From Blastomyces gilchristii SLH14081 (taxonomy: Eukaryota; Ascomycota; Eurotiomycetes; Onygenales; Ajellomycetaceae), in NCBI RefSeq assembly GCF_000003855.2, contig NW_003101676.1:1486720-1550719 (forward strand): a stretch of DNA of 64,000 nt, written 5' to 3'. Below are positions 11,924-22,416 of this stretch, in pieces (the first letter of the stretch is position 1; each line of letters begins with the position of its first letter). The translations under genes and the position numbers were made by a program. A model generated the notes under the pieces. It had not been told where the DNA came from and did no database searches. It saw only the letters and a program-made list of their open reading frames with translations.

Positions 11924-12223
11924 TATCCGTAGCTCCAGCTCTAACTCCAGACTCCACGGAGCCTTTTATGCTCAACGTTAAGTCCTGCTCTTCACGGGAG
12001 CTCAAGAGAAAGGGGGATTGGAAAGAGTTTGAGTTCTCCGTGTCGGGCAGCTGTTCCTCCGCGTATCGTCTCTCGTTTCTATTTCTCTTTTCTCTTTGTT
12101 CCTTTGCTTCGTCTTCGGGCATTTGCAACTTGAACATTTCGCCTTCTGTGAGGCTGCGTTTCTTGTAGCCGGCGGCGATTTGCAAAGATATTTCACTTAC
12201 ATTCGGCCAAGCCTCTTGACGAT

Positions 12224-14327
12224 ATGCTCCCTCGACAGGGCCTTGTCTTGCTCGCTCTCGTCGCTTCTGACGTGCTGGCTGCGACGTAAGTGTCAGGAGT
12301 TGGTTCAGACGAAGTTATTAAAAAATGTGACATCTACTGACACTTCTAGCAGCGTTCACGGAAAGCATCACAACCACCTTAATGGTGTCATAGACAAACA
12401 TCAATCGTCCAATACCACAGACGAATATGAATATGTCATTGTCGGATCTGGCCCAGGAGGGGGCCCTCTCGCATCTAGACTTGCTATTGCAGGGCACAAA
12501 GTGCTTCTGATAGAAGCTGGCGATGACCAGGGCGATTCTATCGTGTATCAGACCCCAGCTCTTCATTTGCAATCAACAGAATATGAGCCAATGCGCTGGG
12601 ACTACTGGGTTAACCATTACCCCGACCTCGAACGCCAAAAGAAGGACTCCAAATTTACCTACAGGAAATCTGATGGCCAATTTCATGTCGGAGCGACTCC
12701 ACCCGCAGATGCCGAACCTTTGGGGATTCTATATCCAAGAGCCGGAACTTTGGGAGGTTGCGCCTCCCACAACGCATTGATTAGTGTTTATCCCCACAAG
12801 AGTGACTGGCTTAACATCCAGACCATCACTGATGACGATTCCTGGGCCCCGGAGAAGATGCGAAAACTCTTTCAGCGTCTGGAACGCTCGCGATATATGC
12901 CTAATGGTCTTCTCGGCCACGGCTTCGAAGGCTGGTTCGAAACCAGCCTAACAGACTTGGGCCTCGTTTTGCAGGATCTCAAACTTATCTCCCTGGTCGT
13001 TGCGATTGGCACTGCCATGGGCAAAAGTGTCGGCAAAGTGATCTCAACCGTCGCTGGCTTGGCGGAGGTTTTGCTTTCTGATATCAACGTCGACACCCCG
13101 CTCCGTGACTCCACTGAGGCCGTATACCAGGTCCCCATCGCGGTCAATATTCCGGAGTATAAACGGAATGGTCCTCGCGAATTCATCCTCCAAACCGCCA
13201 ATGCAGTCAACGAAGATGGGTCGAGGAAATACCATCTGGACATTGCCCTCAATACCCTTGTAACCAATGTTCGATTCGATAACTCTGGCCCTGCACCGAG
13301 AGCCGTTGGTGTAGATTTCCTCAAGGGACAAAGTCTCTACTCAGCTGACCCTCGTGCTTCTGGCGCTAAGGAAGGAATCCCAGGCAGCGCCACCGCTACC
13401 AGAGAAGTGATTCTCTCTGCCGGAGCATTTAATACGCCTCAATTACTGAAACTCAGTGGCATCGGGCCCAAGGATGAGCTGAAGAAATTCGACATCCCAG
13501 TCCTCGTCGACCTCCCCGGAGTTGGCCAGAATCTCCAGGACCGCTACGAGATGGGTCTTGTTGCAGAGACCGAAACCGATTTCCTCCTTACCTCCAAATG
13601 TACTTTCTTGACCACCGATCCAGACCCATGCCTTGAGCAGTACTTGACCGGCCACTTGGCTCTTGGAAAAGGAACTTACACCACCAACGGCCTTGCTGTC
13701 GCAGTGGTCAAACGTTCCTCTGCTGCAAGCGGTGATCCCGATCTCCTTATATCTGGCGCCCCAGCCTTCTTCCCCGGCTACTATCCCGGCTACTCCGTTA
13801 AAGGCCTTTCCGACGCTCGTCACTGGACCTGGATCCCGCTCAAAGCACACACGCGCAACAATGCTGGCACTGTCAAGCTGCGCTCCAAGGATCCCCGCGA
13901 CATGCCCGAGATCAACTTCAACTACTTCGACGCTGGCGTCACGACAGACGATGCTGACGAGAAGGATCTACAGGCCGTTGTTGAGGGGATGGAGCTGTCG
14001 CGAGAGATCTTCAAGAACGTCGTGCCCATCCAGGGCAGCTTCAAGGAAGTCTGGCCTGGTACTGAGCGAGCCAATGACACCGAGAGCCTCAAGGAGTTCA
14101 TCAAGAACGAAGCGTGGGGCCACCATGCCTCGTGCACGTGTCCTATTGGTGCCGACGATGATCCGATGGCTGTGTTGGATTCCAAGTTCCGCGTCCGTGG
14201 CGTTGAGGGCCTGCGTGTTGTTGATGCCTCTGTCTTCCCCAAGATACCTGGCTTCTACATTGCCGTGCCAATCTATCTGATCAGCGAGAAGGCTGCGGAT
14301 GTCATTCTTGAGGCTGCCACGGACTAA
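12224..14327 (+). CDS. Secreted GMC-family FAD oxidoreductase
   Basis: Two exons (12224-12285, 12350-14327) encode 679 aa. A signal peptide (MLPRQGLVLLALVASDVLAA) and a His/Asn-rich linker precede the FAD-binding fold (EYVIVGSGPGGGPLASRLA, then LLIEAGDD). The second GMC signature (SAGAFNTPQLLKLSGIG) is present. The C-terminal catalytic block contains WGHHASCTCPIG, with the usual active-site His, then VRGVEGLRVVDASVFP. GMC enzymes oxidise alcohols, sugars or related substrates with FAD; this one is close in style to fungal aryl-alcohol or choline-dehydrogenase-like proteins. The last motif reads KIPGFYIAVPIY, where most relatives carry a catalytic Asn or His after PSG, so activity or substrate may differ. 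The acceptor is a tandem NAGNAG (TAGCAG), which would make one residue optional. Confidence 0.88.
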
Positions 14328-15687
14328 AAATAAACATAAAAATTCATATAAAAAAATAAGGGTAGTCAACCAGGTTGTCATTTTATGCCTTCCCGCCATA
14401 ATAACGGAGTCACCGTACATATACATTTCGCAGGGAAAGGGACTGAATTCCCTTTCCAAATGATATACCCACCCTGCTTTAGTTAATAGAAATAGGAACC
14501 TGTCTGCACTGTACATTGATTTTTGTATTCTCTATATATATTTCCTTCTAATTTAGCCACTACTATTTTCTTCCTTTCTCCTTTGCTGAGCGATGTGTGC
14601 CCTTCAATTTGAGCACAATAATCTGCATATAAGAGCCACGACTTATATTATTCAACCTGTTCAACCACACAGATTCATTGAGTGAGATACGAGTAAGTTT
14701 ACGATGATGGCTCAATCCTTTCAAACTTTATTCTCGTAGAAGTGTTGGGTTTCTTAGATGAAGGCGTCAACACCTGAAGGTTCCTAGCTGTATATGCCAT
14801 TAGATAAATTAACGGACTATGCTTCACCGACGTATAAGAGATTTCGTTGTTAGAGCATATTTTATGATTAAGGAGTTGCCACTGATCCCCGCCAAGATTT
14901 ATATCTTAGTCATCCATTTCCAACCCTCACTTAACTAACCTACCTACATAGTCTCATTCAGCTTATGTATCAACTATCTCTCACGTACTCACTCTAGCAT
15001 ATTGGCTAAAGGCCCTAGGAACCCCTTTGCGTTTAATGAAACTAAATATGGAGCCTCACTCTCTGCTTCTGACGACGGGATGCCTTCAAATCTGCTCACA
15101 AGCCTTCTGCTCTGGCTTTTTCCACATCGCCTTTGCTGCCTGCCCCCCTCCATGGCAAAGACGATCTCAGATCTACGACAATGCCTCCCTATACACCGCA
15201 CCTATCTCAGGTTCCACATGTACTATTATGCCTCTAATAGTTGGGTGATATCGATCTTTTGTTGTACAGCCAAGAGTAGAATTGGATTTGTATCCAATGT
15301 GGTTTCCTTTTGATTGCCATTGGTGGCGCCCCAGAGGTCAGCGAGGTGTGCAACTTCCTTCGCAATGAATGGCTGGGCTCAACAATGGTATTTTCCCATT
15401 ATATTTGCCCTTCTCAGGCATCAGATGGCATGTACCTTTTCTTTTCTTTATTATGCTATACATGATACCATGAGAAGTTATCTGCATCCTCTTTTATCTG
15501 GTTTTTATTGTCATATTTTAGGCAAGTGACTCGGAGCCCAGAGACCAATCCTAGCATCGGATATCCCTTCATGAATAATGGCTTCCGCGATGCTTTGAAT
15601 GATATCGCTTGAAACATCTCATATCGTCTCATCGTGGTGAGGTTTTGCGGATTCCTCGTCGGTTTCTTTTCTTCTTTTTAACGGCGT
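14328..15687. other. Gene-free interval
   Basis: No domain or exon signals recognised. The ORFs are short, Ser/Cys/Leu-rich and overlapping. It probably holds the 3' end of the GMC transcript and the promoter of the next gene. Confidence 0.5.
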
Positions 15688-17371
15688 ATGGACTCAACCT
15701 CAGATCGCTACCCTTTTGACTACTTATTACCTCCTGTTTTGGTTTCTGGATCTCGCGATCCAACATCTGTGCACGTTTTATTCTATTCTGTTTGCGCCTC
15801 TTTGACCATATCTACAATCCAGGGCATGGGGATCGGGACTTTTTTGGAACCATTGGTGGTTATTACACTGCTTGTGGGGGGAACATGGATCAACCGATCA
15901 TCTGAGATATCCCGTCCATTTACCCACGATACAACAAGGCCTAGTTCGGTTACAAGTGATGAATTCACGGATAAAACAGTTGGCAGCGTTGAGGATGGGT
16001 TATCAACGACTACCAGTACACACGATGGATCGATGTCAACCCACTTGTACTGTTCCTTATCTCCATCTTTGCTTCTAGAGCAAGAACCGCCATGGAGAAC
16101 TCGCCAGATTTGGTTGTGGTCATGGAAGAGAGAGGTTATGACGCCAAATACAGCTAAATATCGGAATCGATGTTTCAGCAGATTTCTTCGGAGATTCCCG
16201 TTTTTAGTGGAATGTTGGTACTGGACATTGGTGTATTGGGTACGTCACCTTTTGTGCTAGAGTTTAGAGAACACATGAAACTATGCCTAAATTCATATGC
16301 TGACATTATATATAGACATATCAACTTGCGCGAGCCTTCACCGCGGTCACTCTTCAAGATGCAACAGTGGACATCGCACGAAAGCATGCATTACAACTCA
16401 TAAAGCTAGAGGAAAGTCTCCACATATTCTGGGAGCTACATATACAACATTATTTCCTCCACCACCCGATACTACTGACTTGTACTAATTGGCTCTACTC
16501 TTTTATTCATATACCTGGAACGATTGCTTTCCTTGTTTGGCTTTACTACTGCAGCATCACGAGAAATCGACCTGCAGACCGTTATTCCATGAAGCTCGAG
16601 GGTTATCAAAGCAATGTCCTTACAGGTTCAGAGCTCTATCAAGCTCGCAGGCGGACTCTAGCATTTTGTAACCTGCTTGCATTTGTGGTATTCACGCTGT
16701 GGCCGTGCATGCCACCTCGGCTTCTTAGCGATCGATCAGTCACTGGGTTGGTTGGTGAGTTTTCAAGGAGCTATGGATTTGTTGATACAGTTCACGGGGT
16801 TGGTGGTGCAAGCAGTGTTTGGACGCAGAACAAATTTTGTAATCAATTTGGTCAGTGTCAAGATCTACAGCCTTCCATATGTGTGGAGTCTCTTGCTCAC
16901 CCTTTGTTCCTCTACTTACTTTTAGCCGCCATGCCATCTCTACATTTTGGATATTCGCTGATGATCGGAATCACTATAACAACCATTCCGCTTCCTTCTG
17001 AGCACACTCGATCCCGAGCCTTACTACCACATTTTCTCAACTTTTCTCTCCCTGGCCTCGCCTCCAAAATCCGCCCCCTAGCTTGGGAGCGCATCGTAGC
17101 TATTGTTGTCGGGATTACGTACCCGTTTACCATTCTCGTTGCGATAGTGGCAACCGCTAACCATTTCATTCTCGATGCGTTTGCCGGCGCGATTATCTGC
17201 GGGTTAGCATGGTGGGGAAATTCTGTCCTTTTAAACCTCCTTCCGTTGGAGGATTATCTTTTTTGGATATTGAAGATTCACAAGCCGGAGCAAGGGTCTC
17301 ACTGTCTACGCCCTTCGCTAGTTTTTGATGATTGTGATGGAGACCACGTCAAAGATGCTATGAATTACTAA
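15688..17371 (+). CDS. Multi-pass PAP2-superfamily membrane protein (Aur1/inositolphosphotransferase-like, PAP2_3)
   Basis: Three exons (15688-16239, 16316-16850, 16926-17371) give 510 aa. The N-terminal third holds a hydrophobic segment (about residues 30-65) and a Ser/Thr-rich loop. The rest is the PAP2-like core: ARKHALQLIKLEESLHIFWE, several membrane helices, RRTLAFCNLLAFVVFTLWPC, then the lipid-phosphatase-type motifs AAMPSLHFGYS (His about 369) and ANHFILDAFAG (His about 442, Asp about 446). The family transfers or removes phosphoryl headgroups on lipids; inositolphosphorylceramide synthase-type activity is possible but not shown. The second intron is 75 nt, in frame and stop-free. I splice it because removal gives the family's CNQF-AAMPSLHF junction and its ends are GTCAGT/TTTTAG. 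Confidence 0.82.
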
Positions 17372-18870
17372 ATTACGCACAAGTCCCTTTTTTGACTTTT
17401 TCATTACGCTTTTTTGTTTTTATTGGTTATTCGCTCATTGGTTATTATATCCATGCGACTAGATATACCATTCGCCGCCTGTGGATGTTTCACTCTTGTT
17501 ATTTTTGTCAGGTTCAGCAGATTTCCTGGTGGGTGAGAATTTGTTGGTTAGGACCTGATACTGTATCATTATCAGAAGCCCCAACAGCAACTTCTCCCCA
17601 TGTTAATGTTGTCATCTGAAAATCCGAGCATGCTGCCCTGTTTCTGTGATTCTTTTTCTGTATGCCTGGCTGATGTATAGTATTTCTTGTTAGTCCTAGG
17701 ATATGATGCCACCCTTTTCATTGTTCTTCTCTCAATTGACGTGTTTGCTCCACTGTCTGGAAACGAAATGACTGCCACAGAGCACCGCTTGTTCTATACA
17801 GGTTTGGTTATCTTTTAATCATGTCAGCTAGGTGCGTGATGCGCACAGTTCAGGGATTTCTTGTGTGTCTTGGAAAAAGAAGGGGGAAAAAAACTTCAAA
17901 ACCTAAAAAGTTCAACGGCTCGTTTTCTCCTGCGAGAGTTTTTTTCCTACGGCAGAAATTCCTCCCCCACCACCTCCTGGCGCCTGCTGCTTGCTGCCCG
18001 GTGCTCAGGTAGCGGTGGATGGAGGACACAGACGAGCTTGCTCTGCAAGTACACCGCAGAAATTCGTACCCGGATACGACCTGATTGATTTCCCTTGAGG
18101 TACCCCACACTGGCAGGGGTCGGGATCTGGTATGGCAAGCCTCTCTCGAGCACCAAGCAAGGCAAGAGGATGGATGGATGGATGGACAGTTCGCGGGAAG
18201 GAGGTGGATGTAACTTGGTGATCCTTTTCGCTTCTGCTTGGTTTGGCTATGTAGGTTTTATTTTTATTTTTATTTTTTTCAAAGTCTTGATACCCTCCAC
18301 GTTGCTAGGATGAAGAATGAGCGGGAAAGGAGAAATGAGGATGGGAAGAGAAATGGAGGAAGAAGGGAAGGGAAGGGAAGATGTGGAATAAATTCCAAAT
18401 GTCTTGTCATCTTTGAGTTAAGGCTACCTTGGTAAGGTCGGTCGGTGGTAGAAGACGTTCATGGGTGAGGGAGTTTCTTTCCCAGCTGGCTGCTAGTAGT
18501 CTTTGTCTGCACCATTTTTCATTCAGCGAACAAAAATCGGGCGGCGTGCTCCATGCGCGTATTCGCACGTCCTGTTCTGGAAAATGCCACGGCCAAATCG
18601 TAGTAACCAAACTACAAGCAGCTTGTATTTTTTCGATTCAGACGAACGAAGAGCTCAGACGGTTGTTTAGATATGTTTTTGATAACTCTGGTTTGAGTCT
18701 GTTATTTTGTTTTATTTATTTCTTATTTATTTATTAAATGAAACACTTATTGTATCTGAAGCAGATTTTAAAAGAGCTACTCTTGCAACTCCAGAAATGA
18801 CGTTTTAAGAACTGGCTAAATAAAATGAATAGACAAGTACATAATAGATAGAGTAAATAAATCAAACAAG

Positions 18871-18900
18871 TTCTCTCTCTCTCTCTCTATATATATATAT
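18871..18900. repeat. (CT)n-(AT)n compound microsatellite
   Basis: A run of CT dinucleotides passes directly into AT dinucleotides. No function is inferred. Confidence 0.95.
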
Positions 18901-19353
18901 GAGCGGTAAAACGGGAACGAACACAGCATTCAGAGCTCTCAGATCATGGATGGGAGGGAAGGGAAGGGAGGGTAAGCGATGGCTTGACCATTAAATAAAG
19001 CGGGCTGATGCTGCTCTATTTCCTCCTCGCATCATCATCATCATCATCCCTTCATTCCCTCTCCTATCTCACTCAACTCAGTGATCTGTTACTGCGTACT
19101 CTACTACGGGTTCTTCCAGCTGGTGGCCTGCTTGGATAAAAGAAGACCAGGTCTTTTTTTCTACGATAATTCCAGGATTCCTCTACAGTTACCTGCTATA
19201 TACTTCTGTGGTTGCATCTATATATATACCCCTCTGTGAGCAAGCAAAAAATCTAAAGAGGGGAGGAGATATTGATCATATCTCTCTGCCTGCCTGACTT
19301 TCTACTGGATTTATTGCTTTTTGTTTCTGTTGTTGCTTTACTGTTGGTTTTTC

Positions 19354-19376
19354 TTTTTTTTTTTTTTTTTTTTTTT
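19354..19376. repeat. Poly(T) tract, 23 nt
   Basis: Uninterrupted T run about 690 bp upstream of the PWWP gene start. Such a tract could exclude nucleosomes in a promoter (inference). Confidence 0.9.
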
Positions 19377-20062
19377 GGTCAAAAGGAAAGGTTCAAACGG
19401 GGCTGTATTGAACACAGCAACCCTTTTACTTCATTGTACTTGAGATTTTTCTATTCATTTACTATTTTTGAAAGTTTGAAAGAGCTTGGGGATTTTCCTA
19501 GCAGTGACGAGAGAGATAAAAAAAAGAGGGAAGAAACCGAAGCTGTGAAGGTGAAGCCCCTCCATTTATTATTATCCCCCTTCGTTGTGGTTGTGAATCA
19601 CTCCAATCCAGGGCAGATAAAGGGAGAAGAAGCCCTCTCTGGAATTCGAACAATACCCTCATACGAATTACTTAGCCAAGGCTAAATAGAGAGCAGAGCA
19701 GACTGCTGTCTCATCTCTGAGATCTATCTATATCTATATATCTATCTTTCTGTCGTTGTGGTGGTTTCTTCTTCTTCTTCCTCTGCTGGTCGCCCCCCGA
19801 GTCTTGCCGCAGCGCCCTTTCCACACACGCGTTTCTTGTCTCACGCCACGATCTTCACGCACCCAAGGAATCATAATATTATCCACCGCCAACTCCCAAC
19901 GCCAAACACACAACTCTCTCGCCCTCAACTCCCTCCACCCATTAACCCGCCCAATCCACCCCGTCGACCACCCCTTCGCCTGGCCATCATCGCCTTTCTT
20001 CTCACGCCCTACGCCAGCTCTCCTATTCTTTTGTTCTCCATCTGCTCTGTTTTCTCTCTACC

Positions 20063-22416
20063 ATGGCAGAGGATGCAAACCCCGCCGCATCCCGAGGCGA
20101 CTCGGTCCCCGAGACTACGCCATCAGCAAACGCTGCTCCCAATACTCCTGGGTCTCCACGCCCTGAGAAAGATGAGCAGGCCGATGTAAAAAAGCCTGAA
20201 GACGCGTCGGCCGGTAAGCGCTCCTGCTTCATCCTCCTGCCCCTTCCCTACGTTGTATTCCGCCAACCCCCCTATTATTCCCTTTTGTTGGAGAGACGGA
20301 GTACCCTCTTTCTTTACCTCTTCTGCTGACCTGTCGCTGTCGACGTGCAAGGAACAGATGCTGCGGCTTCTGAAAAACCCGAACCCGCTGCTACGGACGC
20401 CTCAACAGACGCTGCCAAGCCTGGGTCAGCCGCTGAAACACAAGAGCAAAAGACGGACGACAGTGCTGCTCCGGCGGAAGAGACTGCTGAAACCGCTTCT
20501 CCCACCGCAGATCGCGCCAACGGGACACCCGCTGCGTCTAAAAAATCGAATGCCGCAAAACGCAAGTCAACCGGGGGCGACACCAAGGGGAAGAAATTGA
20601 ACAGGAAGAAGTCTTCTGCTCGAATTACACACCTCGATGCCAAACCTGGAGAATACTACATGGCTCGTCTGAAAAGCTACGCTCCCTGGCCATCGATAAT
20701 CTGTGATGAGGAGATGCTACCGCCCTCACTTTTGTCGACGCGTCCGGTTACTACGAAGCAGCAGGATGGCACGTACAGGGAAGCTTACAGTGATGGGGGC
20801 AAACGGGTGCACGAGCGCACGTTTCCCATTATGTTCTTGTACACTAATGAATTGTGAGTGGAGTTCTTTTCCTTTTTTTGGCCTTTTTCCCCAATGTCCC
20901 TCAGCTGGAATTAATGCGCTGGGCTCTTCCAACCACCCCCCCCCCCCCCACCCCTTCCGCATGGTATGATTACTGGATTAGAAAATATCGGAAGTACGAG
21001 CTAAGAGAAATTGATATGTTTTCAGCGCCTGGATTCCAAACACAGACCTCACACCCCTCGACCCAGAGTCCTGCAAAGATGTAAATGAGAAGGGAAAAAC
21101 GAAGAACCTGATTGAAGCCTACCACGTAGCTGCCGAGAACCATGATCTTCAATACTTTAAAGATATGCTTGCCGACCATCAGCGGGCATTGGAGCAGGAC
21201 CAAGAGGAACGTGAAGCTCGCGCGGCAGCAAAGGCAGCGAAGCAAGAGAAGAAAAAGCGGAAGAGCATGGATGTAGCTGATGAGCACGAAGACGAGGCAG
21301 CAGAGACAGGAGCTGAGAAACGAAAGACCACGAAGAAACGGAAGAAGGATGGTGAGAGCGAAGCTGAGAGCGACAAGGTAAGCAGATGTCCCCGAAATTT
21401 TGTGGAGTTACGATTTCTCGATCGCATACCTTCGGGCGCGGCATTTTGGGTGGTGCTTTGAGTGCTTTGATGGAAAGGACAGGTGGCTAATGGGGATTCG
21501 TTTTGTTTTTGGTCGCACACAACACAGCCCGCAAAGACCCCGAAAACTGCCACTAAACTTAAGTTGACCACGCCCAAGACTCCCGCGACCGGTGAGCCAG
21601 GCAAGAAACCTGCAGCCAAACCAGCTAAAACGAAGGCCACCAGTGCCAAAAAGAGCAAAAAGGAAACAAAGGCAACAAGTGATGAAGATACTACTGAAGC
21701 TCCAAAGGAAGCTGAGGTTGAGAAGCCGATTGATCCACAGGAAGCGAAGCTGAAGAAGGAGAAAGAAGGTAAAACATTTTATCTATCATCATCCATTGCC
21801 CCGGTTTAATTTTTGCTCTACGATATTATTTTCTACATCAGTTCCAACACATTTGCAGCACCAAAGAGCTGTGCTGACCTGATTCCCAACAGTTCTCTAT
21901 CTTCGCCACAAACTCCAAAAAGGGTTCCTCACACGTGACCAGGCTCCCAAAGAAGAGGAAATGGCGTCAATGTCTAACTTCATCCAGAAACTGGAATCAT
22001 ATGTCGACCTTGAGGTCAGCATCATCCGCACAACCAAGATCAACAAAGTGTTGAAGGCCATTATCAAATTGAACTCGATCCCCAAGGACGAGGAATTCAA
22101 TTTCCGCGGCCGCTCCATAAACATCCTGAACAAATGGAAGACCCTGCTAGATTCTGATATCCCCCCGCCAAAGGAGAAGGAAGAACAGGAGCCTGAGCCT
22201 AAACCAAAGGCAAATGGCCACAACCAGGTCAATGGGCGGAAGGCGGAAGAGGTGACTGAAGGGGATGATGAGGCTGCTGGTGGTACTACTTCCACTCCCC
22301 GAGCGGATGAAGATGAGCCTATGCCAGATGTCCCAGCGGAAGTAGGGGCCAAGGCCCATGGTGAGAGGTCAGGTTCGTCTCCTGCTGAAGGGGAAGCGGA
22401 GGCTGTGGAGGCTTGA
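20063..22416 (+). CDS. PWWP-domain chromatin protein with C-terminal LEDGF/TFIIS-N-like helical domain
   Basis: Five exons (20063-20213, 20352-20853, 21026-21377, 21528-21768, 21893-22416) give 589 aa. Order of parts: an Ala/Pro/Glu-rich disordered N-terminus (1-140); a PWWP domain (about 145-235, starting KPGEYYMARLKSYAPWPSII and ending in WIPNTDL); a charged region with a helix (HDLQYFKDMLADHQRALEQD); long Lys-rich tracts resembling AT-hook or nuclear-localisation sequence; then a helical bundle (about 416-500, FIQKLESYVDLEVSIIRTTK ... LNKWKTLL) like the LEDGF integrase-binding/TFIIS N-terminal fold; and an acidic tail. PWWP domains read methylated H3K36 with DNA, and LEDGF-like domains recruit partners. 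A NuA3/Pdp3-like role is plausible but not established. The ATG has a strong context (ACCATGG). Confidence 0.85.

Larger units (their letters stand above)
17372..20062. other. Long gene-free interval with many simple repeats
   Basis: No domain found in 2.7 kb. It carries T-rich tracts (about 18255-18283), GGAAG-type purine runs (18345-18385), a CT/TA microsatellite, an (ATC)n run near 19032, a 23-nt T run, and pyrimidine-rich DNA just before the next gene. This is consistent with a long promoter and/or 5' UTR of the PWWP gene. Translated ORFs here owe their length to low complexity. Confidence 0.55.

Noticed and set aside
4314..17371. Secondary-metabolite gene cluster (peroxygenase, GMC enzyme, PAP2 protein, receptor)
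   Set aside because: There is no PKS, NRPS, terpene or prenyltransferase backbone gene, and the genes are far apart in mixed orientation.
19272..19685. 137-codon plus-strand frame
   Set aside because: Dominated by the poly(T) tract and hydrophobic low complexity; likely promoter or 5' UTR.
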